Source of the DNA: a virus | DNA: 54,383 bases | Strand: one strand, 5' to 3' | Virus record (IMG/VR): IMGVR_UViG_3300032282_004873 | Span: 1 to 54,383 of that record | Part shown: piece after piece, positions 45,589 through 53,234 of the stretch | How positions within the stretch are numbered: the first letter of the stretch is position 1 | How the letters are laid out: each line of letters begins with the position of its first letter | Program-made: the position numbers and the translations under genes | Notes under the pieces: generated by a model | The model's database searches: none | Told to the model about the DNA's origin: nothing | What the model saw: the letters and a program-made list of their open reading frames with translations, nothing else

Positions 45589-45625
45589 TCTAATTGGTAG
45601 GGTTCCACTTATCATCTAATTGGTA
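45589..45625 (+). repeat. 11-bp direct repeat in the gap before the gp4-like gene
   Basis: TCTAATTGGTA occurs at 45589-45599 and again at 45615-45625, start to start 26 bases. The 72-base gap also has an AT-rich box TAATATATAATA near 45562-45573. The second copy ends three bases before ATG 45628 and no ribosome binding site is present. It could be a regulator binding pair or a small duplication; nothing else in this gap explains it. Confidence 0.5.
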
Positions 45626-45627
45626 TT

Positions 45628-46116
45628 ATGACTAAAACAACTACTAAGAAAACCCCTACAAAACGTAGAAAGAGAACCCGTAAGGGCAAGAGACAATCTC
45701 ACTATATTACGGGCACACATATATCACCAAAATCTCCCCGTCCTATTCAATATCGGTCTTCATGGGAGTTGTATGTCTGTAAACATTTTGATGAAGATCC
45801 TCAGATCACATCATATGATTATGAGCCATATAAAATAGCTTATACATCAAATGCAAGGTCTGGTAGGGTTAGATTTTATATACCGGATTTTGTTGTTAAC
45901 TACGCTGATGGCTCTCAGAAGATTATTGAAGTCAAACGAAACTCTGCGTTGAATAATATTACGGTAGTAAAGAAAGCAGAGGCAGCAAGAAGATGGTGCG
46001 AAAGTCTAACAAAAAAGGGAAGGTTGACGACATACGAGTTTTGGACGGAGACGATAATATTCCCGATCCGAGCACGGTTTCTTCTTCTGGAGAAACAGCA
46101 ACAGAAAAAAGAGTAG
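45628..46116 (+). CDS. 4: Head-completion PD-(D/E)XK nuclease, T4 gp4-like
   Basis: A 162-residue protein, close to T4 gp4 (150). A basic N-terminus (KKTPTKRRKRTRKGKR) precedes PIQYRSSWELYVCKHFDEDP (39-58), containing Glu47, FYIPDFVV with Asp87, and IIEVKR with Glu101-x-Lys103. Spacing and motifs match the TnsA-like nuclease core of T4 gp4, which completes heads, perhaps by trimming DNA ends, before the tail joins. The last 124 bases overlap the next gene in another frame. It starts a new transcription block after the structural genes. Confidence 0.85.
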   Translation: MTKTTTKKTPTKRRKRTRKGKRQSHYITGTHISPKSPRPIQYRSSWELYVCKHFDEDPQITSYDYEPYKIAYTSNARSGRVRFYIPDFVVNYADGSQKIIEVKRNSALNNITVVKKAEAARRWCESLTKKGRLTTYEFWTETIIFPIRARFLLLEKQQQKKE

Positions 46117-46658
46117 TAGATTTAGGTCTTGATATATCCACGTCTGTAGTTGGCATATGTGTGTTAGATAGCAAGACCGGTCAACTTATAAAGCTTACTC
46201 ATAAGAAGCTTGTTAAGTTTGAAGATGAATATGAGAAGGCAGATAACTTCCTTTCAGATTGGGTAGAACCATCTTGGAAAGTTCGCCGCATATACATTGA
46301 GGAAGCCGCCAAAAAATTTACACCTGGTTTTTCCTCTGCTGACACAATAATGACACTAGGACGTTTCAATGGCATTCTTTCTTATATGGTTTATCAGTTA
46401 TTTGGCGTTAAACCTATTATGGTTAATGTTCGCTCTGCCCGCTCTAAGCTTAACATTAAAATAGATTATAAAGATAAATCTTCATCCACGAAAGACAAGG
46501 TTTTTCTTATTGTTAGAACTTTAAATCCCAGTTTTCCGTGGATAATCCGTGAGGCTAAAACTGGACAGTTTAAAGGTCAAATGATATATGATAAGGTTAA
46601 CGAAGATATGTGTGATGCATGGGTTTTATGCAGAGCAGGTATGTTATTAAATCCCTAA
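45993..46658 (+). CDS. RuvC-like Holliday junction resolvase
   Basis: A 221-residue RNase H-fold protein. VVDLGLDISTSVVGICVLD (41-59) gives Asp47, IYIEEAAKKF (100-109) the Glu103/104 pair, and NEDMCDAWVLC (203-213) Asp205/Asp208. This D-E-D-D layout matches RuvC-type resolvases, which cleave four-way junctions; T4 uses the unrelated gp49. The only ATG is 45993, giving 41 residues of charged linker before the fold and a 124-base overlap with the gp4-like gene. A later non-ATG start (TTG near 46041) is possible but has no clear site. Confidence 0.8.
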   Translation: MVRKSNKKGKVDDIRVLDGDDNIPDPSTVSSSGETATEKRVVDLGLDISTSVVGICVLDSKTGQLIKLTHKKLVKFEDEYEKADNFLSDWVEPSWKVRRIYIEEAAKKFTPGFSSADTIMTLGRFNGILSYMVYQLFGVKPIMVNVRSARSKLNIKIDYKDKSSSTKDKVFLIVRTLNPSFPWIIREAKTGQFKGQMIYDKVNEDMCDAWVLCRAGMLLNP

Positions 46659-46662
46659 TATT

Positions 46663-47271
46663 ATGTCGGCAACAAAGAAAAATTCTAACAAGCGTATAGA
46701 GAACGATTATTATCCAACTCCAAGTTGGTGCGTTGATCGTCTATTAGATGTTCTTCCTATTAAGGACGGCAACTGGTTAGAGCCTGCTGCTGGTGATGGG
46801 GCTATTATACGGGCTGTAGGAGCGCACAAAACCTTTATGCCTACTTGGACTGCTGTAGAGCTACAGGATAGGTTTAAAAGCGTTCTAGAGGCTTCTGTAG
46901 ACCCAAGCCGGGTTCATATAGAAAGCTTCTTGGATGCCCCATTATCTAAAGAATATGATGTTGTTATAACAAATCCACCATTTTCAAAAGCATTAGAGTT
47001 TATAAAGAAGTCAATAGAGTTGGAGCCAGAATATGTCTGTATGTTATTACGACTTAACTTCATGGGTAGCGGTGAGCGGTCAGATTTTCTCCGAAAATAC
47101 ACCCCAGATATCTATGTCATTCCAAATCGTCCGTCATTTAACGGTAAGGGAACTGATAGCATTGAGTATGCTTGGTTTGTTTGGGATAGGAATAAAGATT
47201 ATGGATCTTCTGGATCGGGACTGATAAAGATCCTTAAGGATACAGATGTAAAAATCCGAAAGAAGAAGTGA
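46663..47271 (+). CDS. Adenine-specific DNA methyltransferase-like protein (NPPF, orphan)
   Basis: A 202-residue class I methyltransferase. NDYYPTPSWCVDRLLDVL (14-31) is the entry common to phage N6-adenine enzymes, WLEPAAGDGAI (38-48) motif I, and VVITNPPFSK (100-109) motif IV with the NPPF catalytic loop. The C-terminus (RPSFNGKG, SIEYAWFVWD) is conserved in this small phage type. No restriction endonuclease or separate target-recognition domain is next to it, so it is likely an orphan protective or regulatory modifier (inference). Confidence 0.8.
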   Translation: MSATKKNSNKRIENDYYPTPSWCVDRLLDVLPIKDGNWLEPAAGDGAIIRAVGAHKTFMPTWTAVELQDRFKSVLEASVDPSRVHIESFLDAPLSKEYDVVITNPPFSKALEFIKKSIELEPEYVCMLLRLNFMGSGERSDFLRKYTPDIYVIPNRPSFNGKGTDSIEYAWFVWDRNKDYGSSGSGLIKILKDTDVKIRKKK

Positions 47272-47272
47272 T

Positions 47273-48274
47273 ATGTATACCCGAGGTCAAGCAATAGATT
47301 TCATTACCAAAATCTTTGGTGAAGGATCTCTGTCAAACCAAGGTGCCAATATATCTGTTGTTTGTCCTGTCTGCATTAGTAAGAACGGGTCTTTTTACAA
47401 CAAGCGCAAACTGGCTATCCGAACTGATAACTTCGCAAATCATTGCTGGGTTTGCAATTATAAGTCTCGTAATCTTGCAGACTTAATCAAAAGATATCAC
47501 CCAGGTTATTTCACAGAATACCTGACAAGGTTTGTAGGAACTCAGCAATTAAAATTTACCACCAATAATAACAACAAGGTTGCAGAAGCTGAGTTCAAGC
47601 TTCCTAATGGATTTCAGCTATTGGCATTACCCAATAAAGATCCAAATATGGAAATAGCATATCGTTCTGCAATTAGCTATATTGCAAAGAGATTTGGATT
47701 AGAAACAAAAGACCTTGATCCTTCTCATCTTTGGTATTGGAAGTTTGGAATTGTTTTAGAGGATAGAGCTTTTGTTAATCGTGTTATTATGCCATCATTT
47801 ACTATTGATGGTGAATTAAACTATTTTACCGGCAGAGCATTTGTAGACGTTAATCCAAAATATCTTAATCCCCATGTTCAAAGAGAAGATGTTATCTTTA
47901 ATGAGATTAACATTAACTGGAAAGAACCCCTGACAATAGTTGAGGGTCCATTTGATCTTATTAAATGTAATCAAAATGCTACGTGTTTATTGGGGTCGGA
48001 TCTAACAACAGAATATAAGTTATTTTTGATGTTGGTAAAACATAAAACTCCGGTAATATTGGCATTAGATCCGGATGCAAAAGATAAAGCATTAAAGGTA
48101 GCGGAACTATTAAGTGAGTTTGATGTTCCAGTATCTTTACTTGATATTCCTGCGCCTTATAAGGACGTAGGAGAGTTAACACAAACACAGTTTAACTCCT
48201 TATTGGAAACTGTTACACCATTTAGTAAGGACTATTTGCTTAGAGCAAAGATATCAAGAATACTAAAGGTGTAA
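47273..48274 (+). CDS. 61: DNA primase, DnaG/T4 gp61-like
   Basis: A 333-residue primase, near T4 gp61 (342). The zinc site is CPVC (31-34) with CWVC (58-61). The TOPRIM core shows IVEGPFDLIK with Glu224 and Asp228, and ALDPDAKD with Asp266/Asp268. It would make RNA primers for lagging-strand synthesis with a replicative helicase, not present in this window. The start is one base after the methyltransferase stop, and GAAAGAAG precedes it. High sequence conservation of both metal sites suggests an active enzyme. Confidence 0.9.
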   Translation: MYTRGQAIDFITKIFGEGSLSNQGANISVVCPVCISKNGSFYNKRKLAIRTDNFANHCWVCNYKSRNLADLIKRYHPGYFTEYLTRFVGTQQLKFTTNNNNKVAEAEFKLPNGFQLLALPNKDPNMEIAYRSAISYIAKRFGLETKDLDPSHLWYWKFGIVLEDRAFVNRVIMPSFTIDGELNYFTGRAFVDVNPKYLNPHVQREDVIFNEININWKEPLTIVEGPFDLIKCNQNATCLLGSDLTTEYKLFLMLVKHKTPVILALDPDAKDKALKVAELLSEFDVPVSLLDIPAPYKDVGELTQTQFNSLLETVTPFSKDYLLRAKISRILKV

Positions 48275-48278
48275 GAGA

Positions 48279-51200
48279 ATGACAAAAATAGTTCAGATTT
48301 CGGATATCCATTGGCGTGGTATTGCTCGTCATGACGAATATACAGAAAGCTTTGAAAGACTTTTTGATACTCTCCGGCGTAGGATTAAGCCTGACCTTAT
48401 CATTAATACTGGAGATACATTCCATACGAAGACCCAAGGGATTACGCCCGAGGTTATTGAGAAGCTATCATGGATGCTTAGAGGGCTTGCTGATATAGCT
48501 CCAACCATTACAATGCTTGGTAATCACGATGGTAATCTAACCAATAGTGATCGTCAGGATATTATATCTCCTATCCATGAGGCAATCAATCATTCAGATG
48601 CTTATCTTCATAAGAAGTCTGGAACATATTCCCTTCCAAGAGAAGTAAAGGGTGGCAATCGTTTTGCTCTTCACGTATTCTCGCCATTTGATGAAGATGG
48701 TTGGAAGGCGATTAAACCAATCCAGGGCAAGATTAATATTGCTCTATTTCACGGTTGCGTATCTGGTTCAAAGACAGATATGGAGTTCCGTCTTATTGAC
48801 GGCGAAAGAGACGTTGCATTCTTTACAGGCATGGATTTCGTCATGCTTGGAGATATCCATAAGCAACAGTTCCTTGCTTATCGTCTTGATAAGAAGGGTG
48901 CTACTAAGCCATGGGTTGCATATCCCGGTTCATTTATTCAGCAGAACTTTGGAGAAGCGGAAACCAAGGGTTTCCTTGTTTGGGATATAAAGAGCGAGAA
49001 GGAATGGGACGTTGAGTTCCATGAGCATGAGAATAGAGCGCCATATGTTTCAGTAGAGTGGGCTGGAACGGTTAATAGCACTCTACGTCATATAGAAAAG
49101 ACCCGTAAGGAACGTGCATATATTCCTGGCACTCGTTTCCGCATTGTAAGCAATCAGCCTATTCAGCAGGTTGAAGCCCGGCAACTACTAAATGAACTTA
49201 AGGAGCATAAGGGTGCTTCTGAGGTTGTATTCAAGTATGACCTTATCAATCGGATGGAAACGATTGAAACGGATGGGCATCAGGTTCTTAAGACAAATCT
49301 ACGCAATGATCCCGAGGCGCTGGTAAGGCTCTATAAGGAGTTTGTAGAGGCGCACAAGGAAAGCTACGTCCTAAATGAAGAACAGCTTGGAGAGGCTTCT
49401 AACGTCGTTCGTGGCTATCTTACAAGGCTCAACATAGAAGACGTTGATAATGCAGTTCGTAATGCTTCATGGAGCCTTAAGAAACTTAAGTTTGATAATA
49501 TCTTCCGTTATGGTGAAGGTAATGAAGTTAACTTTGATGGCTTGGAAGGTGTTGTTGGTATCTTTGGTCCCAATAAGATCGGTAAGAGCTCTATCATTGC
49601 AGCTATCATGTATGCCCTATTCAATACAACAGATAGAGGTCCGCTAAAGGGCGCTCATATCATCAATAAAAATAAGAAGCATTGTTCTGCTGAATTGACA
49701 TTCTCTATTGCTGGAGAAGAATACCTTGTTAAGAGAGAGACTATCCGGAACTCTCCGAAGAAGGCTGCAAAGAAGGATGATGATAAGACCGTTACCAGCC
49801 TTAATCTATATAAGATTGAGAGCGATGGAACTCTTACAGAAAAGAATTCCATTTCAAGGGATGAAACCGATAGAGAGATCCGTAAGCTTGTTGGTCAGCC
49901 CCAAGATTTCCTTCTAACTGCTCTATCAAATCAGGGTGGCATTAACAAGTTTATTGAAGAAGGCGCCACACAGAGAAAGGCAATTCTTTCCCGTTTCCTT
50001 GATCTTGAACTTTTTGATAAGCTCAATGTTTATGCCAAGGATGATTTCTCAGCCCTTAATGAGAAGACCAAGAAATATATTGGATTTGATTGGGCATCTG
50101 CTCTTAAGCGTGGGCATCAAGAGGTAGAAGAGATTGAAAAGAAGATTGCCGATATTCAAACAAGTCAGCGTTCAAATCTTCATGAAAGAGATGAACTACG
50201 TCTCTGGATAATGCAACATCAGAATGTTATGCAGACTGTATCTTCAACTCGGTTTAATGAGCTGAAGAACGACATTGAATCAAAAGAAAAAACTCTCGCA
50301 TATCTTCTACGTCAAGAAGAAGAATATGAGATTAACGTTAATAACATTAGAAATGAGTTGGACAAGGTTCGTTCAGCACGTTCAAAGTATGATGTTAAGT
50401 TGTTACATGAAAAGCTTGAAAAGCTTGATCGTGTAAAGGGTGAAATATCTACTATTAAGCAATCCTTTGTTAAGGAAACAGAAACTCTAGAGCAACAAAA
50501 GAAGTCTATTAAGCGTCTTGAGACAGTTCCATGTGGAGATAGCTTTCCAACCTGTCGCTTCATAAAGGATAGCCATGCCGATAAGAAGCTAATGCGAGGA
50601 CAGGAAGAACGAGTAAATCAACTTCAAGATAGCATTAATGAGCTTAATGTTGTAGCCGAGCTTCTTATTGAAGATAAGATTGCTGAAACCTTAAAGATGG
50701 ATGAACAGGCGTCCAGGGTTCAGTTTGAATTAGAAACAAAACTCAATAAGACAATCTCAGATAAGAATGTCCGAGAAAAGGATATTTCCATAATCAAGTC
50801 TCAACTTGAAAAGAATGAAGTTGAATACAAGAAGCTTAAGGAGTTGCTAGCATCTTCTGAGAGAAAAGAGTATGAGAATAAGAAGTTAATGCTTGATGTT
50901 GTTGTTGAGCATTTAGAAGCCCGAGACAGAGAAATGAGAGATTTGTTTGTTTCTCTTGGTGGAAAGAACGAAAAACTCAAGCAACTAACAAAAGATCGTA
51001 TTGAGTGTAAATCTGACTTGGAAAAGCTTAAGATATATGAGACAGTTCAACAAGCATTTTCAAAAAATGGCATTCCTGCGATGGTGCTAAAAACCCAACT
51101 ACCAGCGATTAATATGGAGTTGGCTAAAATATTGGACAATGTAGTTGATTTTAAGGTAAGTTTGGAAACCGATATATCTTCTAATGTAATGGACGTATAC

Positions 51201-51509
51201 ATAGAAGATGGGCACTCAAGACGGATTATTGAGCTTGCCTCTGGAATGGAAAAGATGATATGTTCTCTTGCTTTGCGGGTTGCGCTTATTAATCTATCCA
51301 GCCTCTCACGTCCCGATATCTTTATAATAGATGAAGGTTTTGGAACGTTAGATCAGGAAAGCATGATTAAATGCATGGATTTGCTAACTATGTTTAAATC
51401 ATATTTCCGAACCATTATGGTAATAACTCACGTAGATCCAATCAAAGAAGTAGCAGATAAGATTATAGACATTTACAATGATGGGTTAGAATCAAAAGTA
51501 GAAGCATGA
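48279..51509 (+). CDS. Fused Mre11-Rad50 (SbcD-SbcC, T4 gp47-gp46) nuclease-ATPase
   Basis: A single 1076-residue frame with both parts of the Mre11-Rad50 complex. The N-terminal half is a calcineurin-like nuclease: ISDIHWRG (Asp9, His11), INTGDTFH (Asp46), MLGNHDGN (80-86), FHG (His158), LGDIHK (Asp192, His194). The C-terminal half is an SMC-type ATPase: Walker A GPNKIGKSS (430-438), coiled coil about 600-930, a signature-like LASGMEKMICSLALR (about 986-1000) and Walker B FIIDEGFGTLD (1015-1025). The hook has CGDSFPTC (752-759), C-x6-C rather than C-x2-C. In T4 the two are separate (339 and 560 residues). It would resect DNA ends for recombination-dependent replication. A four-base ATGA links it to the next gene. 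Confidence 0.92.
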   Translation: MTKIVQISDIHWRGIARHDEYTESFERLFDTLRRRIKPDLIINTGDTFHTKTQGITPEVIEKLSWMLRGLADIAPTITMLGNHDGNLTNSDRQDIISPIHEAINHSDAYLHKKSGTYSLPREVKGGNRFALHVFSPFDEDGWKAIKPIQGKINIALFHGCVSGSKTDMEFRLIDGERDVAFFTGMDFVMLGDIHKQQFLAYRLDKKGATKPWVAYPGSFIQQNFGEAETKGFLVWDIKSEKEWDVEFHEHENRAPYVSVEWAGTVNSTLRHIEKTRKERAYIPGTRFRIVSNQPIQQVEARQLLNELKEHKGASEVVFKYDLINRMETIETDGHQVLKTNLRNDPEALVRLYKEFVEAHKESYVLNEEQLGEASNVVRGYLTRLNIEDVDNAVRNASWSLKKLKFDNIFRYGEGNEVNFDGLEGVVGIFGPNKIGKSSIIAAIMYALFNTTDRGPLKGAHIINKNKKHCSAELTFSIAGEEYLVKRETIRNSPKKAAKKDDDKTVTSLNLYKIESDGTLTEKNSISRDETDREIRKLVGQPQDFLLTALSNQGGINKFIEEGATQRKAILSRFLDLELFDKLNVYAKDDFSALNEKTKKYIGFDWASALKRGHQEVEEIEKKIADIQTSQRSNLHERDELRLWIMQHQNVMQTVSSTRFNELKNDIESKEKTLAYLLRQEEEYEINVNNIRNELDKVRSARSKYDVKLLHEKLEKLDRVKGEISTIKQSFVKETETLEQQKKSIKRLETVPCGDSFPTCRFIKDSHADKKLMRGQEERVNQLQDSINELNVVAELLIEDKIAETLKMDEQASRVQFELETKLNKTISDKNVREKDISIIKSQLEKNEVEYKKLKELLASSERKEYENKKLMLDVVVEHLEARDREMRDLFVSLGGKNEKLKQLTKDRIECKSDLEKLKIYETVQQAFSKNGIPAMVLKTQLPAINMELAKILDNVVDFKVSLETDISSNVMDVYIEDGHSRRIIELASGMEKMICSLALRVALINLSSLSRPDIFIIDEGFGTLDQESMIKCMDLLTMFKSYFRTIMVITHVDPIKEVADKIIDIYNDGLESKVEA

Positions 51510-52132
51510 TTACAGCAAATAACACAAAGAAGACTCAAACAAGAATTCCTCGTAGCCGAGGACGAAGTGTAACAATCCCCCCTCCACCGGTTGATGAAGA
51601 GTTGGAGGAGACTGTTTCAACTGAACCGCCACCTCCACCTCCTCCAACAGACTTGGAGAAGCTTAAGAGAAAGACTTCAAAAAAGGAAGAAGAAGAACAG
51701 GAAGAAGCTCCTGAAGAACAGGCAGAAGAAACTGTAATATATTCTGACCGTTTCGTCCTTCAATCAGAAGGAATAGAAGCCTTCCGGATTAAGAACGTAG
51801 AACTTCCAAAGATTATTTTTGCTCAACACAAGAATAGTCAGTCTATTAAGGAGAAGAGCACGATTATGGTATATTTTTATACCATGCCCCATGAAAAGGG
51901 TGACACTCTTTACCCATGGAGAAAGTTGTTTGAAGCCGCCAAAAAGAATGCAATCAAGTTCTCTATCAAGTGGCTTGATGAAAAGGGTAAAGTAGAATCG
52001 GAATGGACATTTGGTGGTGCTCGCATTCAAGGTGTGGATCTCGGAAGCGCAGCATATGAGAAGCCAGAGCCAAGTGAAGGCGCAGTAGAGTTTTCATATC
52101 AAACAATCAATATTGACGGAATTGAATTCTGA
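51506..52132 (+). CDS. Unknown protein with proline/glutamate-rich N-terminus
   Basis: A 208-residue protein. Residues 1-75 are disordered and compositionally biased: PPPPVDEELEE, then PPPPPPPTDLEKLKRKTSKK and EEEEQEEAPEEQAEE. From 76 on it is a compact beta-rich domain (YSDRFVLQSEGIEAFRIKN, STIMVYFYTMPHEKGDTLYP, ESEWTFGGARIQGVDLG, VEFSYQTINIDGIEF). The end has a weak look of tail-tube-like folds, not enough for a call. It overlaps the fusion gene by ATGA. Unusual composition marks the linker as a flexible tether. Confidence 0.75.
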   Translation: MITANNTKKTQTRIPRSRGRSVTIPPPPVDEELEETVSTEPPPPPPPTDLEKLKRKTSKKEEEEQEEAPEEQAEETVIYSDRFVLQSEGIEAFRIKNVELPKIIFAQHKNSQSIKEKSTIMVYFYTMPHEKGDTLYPWRKLFEAAKKNAIKFSIKWLDEKGKVESEWTFGGARIQGVDLGSAAYEKPEPSEGAVEFSYQTINIDGIEF

Positions 52133-52168
52133 ACCTATAAACAATAACCTCTCACAAAAAATAGTAAA

Positions 52169-52495
52169 ATGAACAAGAACAGTAACTTTAAGAAGAATCG
52201 TAACAACAGCCAAAACCGCAACAACAACGCTCGTCGTGTTAGCCCAACAGATCGTGCTCTTGAGCTTCTTGGTGTATATCAGGATACTCTATGTATGGGT
52301 TTTAGCGAGGAAACTTGGACACAGGCGACTCGTATTCTAAACGAGATTAGTATGCACGTTGATCTAGATACGCATCGTGAGTTGGGCACTCTAATGACCG
52401 AAGCGTATACGGATGGAAACATTCAGAATACCATTCTTGGTTGTGAACGTGTAGCGTTGAACCTTCAGAAAACACAAACAAGAACAAATCGCTGA
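52169..52495 (+). CDS. Small basic unknown protein, Asn-rich N-terminus
   Basis: A 108-residue protein. The N-terminus is a repetitive Asn/Lys/Arg stretch (NKNSNFKKNRNNSQNRNNN), likely disordered and nucleic-acid binding. The rest is helical (DRALELLGVYQDTL, TWTQATRILNEIS, LGTLMTEAYTDG). No family is recognised. No strong ribosome binding site was identified upstream of ATG 52169. A hairpin with terminator features follows its stop codon. Confidence 0.7.
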   Translation: MNKNSNFKKNRNNSQNRNNNARRVSPTDRALELLGVYQDTLCMGFSEETWTQATRILNEISMHVDLDTHRELGTLMTEAYTDGNIQNTILGCERVALNLQKTQTRTNR

Positions 52496-52521
52496 TTAAT
52501 AAAAACAGGTTAGAATTCAAG

Positions 52522-52551
52522 ACCCAAGGGATATAATGTCTCTTGGGTTTT
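52522..52551 (+). terminator. Terminator-like hairpin with TATAAT in its loop
   Basis: ACCCAAGGGA (52522-52531) pairs with TCTCTTGGGT (52539-52548), 10 bp with one G-U, around the 7-base loop TATAATG; a four-T run (52548-52551) ends it. The T-run is short, so it may attenuate rather than stop transcription. The loop and its edge contain TATAAT, which could act as a -10 box for the HNH gene that begins 7 bases later; the two roles conflict and neither is proven. Confidence 0.55.
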
Positions 52552-52557
52552 CCGCTT

Positions 52558-52890
52558 ATGAAACAAAGAAGAAAAACTGGTCAAGACAAGTTAGTCAAAG
52601 ATAAATGTGAGATATGTGGCTTTGATAGAAGTGCTGCATTAAATCTCCATCATATCATTCCTCAATGTGATCCAAGATGCACAAATGACAATCATAATCT
52701 AGCTGTGGTATGTCATTCCTGTCATGATCTTGTTCACGCTGGGGAAATAACGATTATAGGCGTATATAAGAGCACGGCTGGAAGAAAGCTAATGTGGTTT
52801 AAAGAGGGACAAGAGCCGCCCTTGCCAAAAGAGCTTTGGATAGTTAAAGAAAATCCTATGGTTGTAATGAGGGGAAACAAAAGGGGATAA
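52558..52890 (+). CDS. HNH endonuclease
   Basis: A 110-residue HNH nuclease. CEICGFDRSAALNLHHIIPQ (19-38) has the first zinc CxxC pair and the HH catalytic site; HNLAVVCHSCHDLVHAGEI follows with the second CxxC and the terminal His. The start is ATG 52558, directly after the hairpin, with no Shine-Dalgarno; the frame is open from TTG 52543, which lies in the hairpin arm. It might be a free homing nuclease, but its place three genes before the large terminase also fits a packaging-linked HNH protein as known for HK97-type phages. Confidence 0.85.
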   Translation: MKQRRKTGQDKLVKDKCEICGFDRSAALNLHHIIPQCDPRCTNDNHNLAVVCHSCHDLVHAGEITIIGVYKSTAGRKLMWFKEGQEPPLPKELWIVKENPMVVMRGNKRG

Positions 52891-52909
52891 GCTTATCATA
52901 ATATCTTCT

Positions 52910-53203
52910 ATGGAAAAGAAGATAGAAAGTTTACATGACGGTAAAGTTGTAGTTGTTAAACCAATTGATACAAGCAATATCGTTCCTTTGTTTTGCAAGC
53001 TTTGTTGTTATCCCATGAAAACAATAGAAGATAGCATATCTTATCGTAAGGTAGGAGTTTGTTCTCATTGTGATGGTAGATGGACAAATGACCGGCGTAT
53101 AGATTGGAATGCAGATAAGCTTCCCAGCCTGGATTGGGATGAGTGGGCTGAATATATAGAAATAAGAAGAATAAGTGCTCGTTCACCAATCAGTTTCCGC
53201 TGA
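52910..53203 (+). CDS. Small zinc-ribbon protein, unknown role
   Basis: A 97-residue protein. CKLCCYPMKT and VCSHCDGRWTNDRRIDWN give two CxxC knuckles (29-32 and 51-54), a zinc ribbon suggesting nucleic-acid or protein binding. A tryptophan-rich acidic end (LDWDEWAEYIEI) follows. No enzyme motif. It lies between the HNH nuclease and another small gene just upstream of the terminase; the ribosome binding site is not evident. Family not recognised. Confidence 0.75.
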   Translation: MEKKIESLHDGKVVVVKPIDTSNIVPLFCKLCCYPMKTIEDSISYRKVGVCSHCDGRWTNDRRIDWNADKLPSLDWDEWAEYIEIRRISARSPISFR

Positions 53204-53207
53204 AAGG

Positions 53208-53215
53208 TCTATAAT
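53208..53215 (+). promoter_or_regulatory. Candidate -10 element TCTATAAT
   Basis: In the 31-base gap before ATG 53235, TCTATAAT lies 20-27 bases upstream of the start and a clear AGAGG ribosome binding site lies between. It equals the core found at 27527-27534 and resembles those at 16257, 18090 and 18115. It could drive the terminase operon; evidence is recurrence only. Confidence 0.3.
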
Positions 53216-53234
53216 TAGAAAAAGAGGCAAAAAT

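Noticed and set aside
48652-48990. 112-codon alternative plus-strand frame within the Mre11 half
   Set aside because: It is a shadow of the conserved nuclease motifs in another frame, with low-likelihood composition.
51506-52132. Tail tube (gp19-like) call for the C-terminal domain
   Set aside because: Only the final beta segment (VEFSYQ) gives a vague match; size, context and the acidic tether do not support it.
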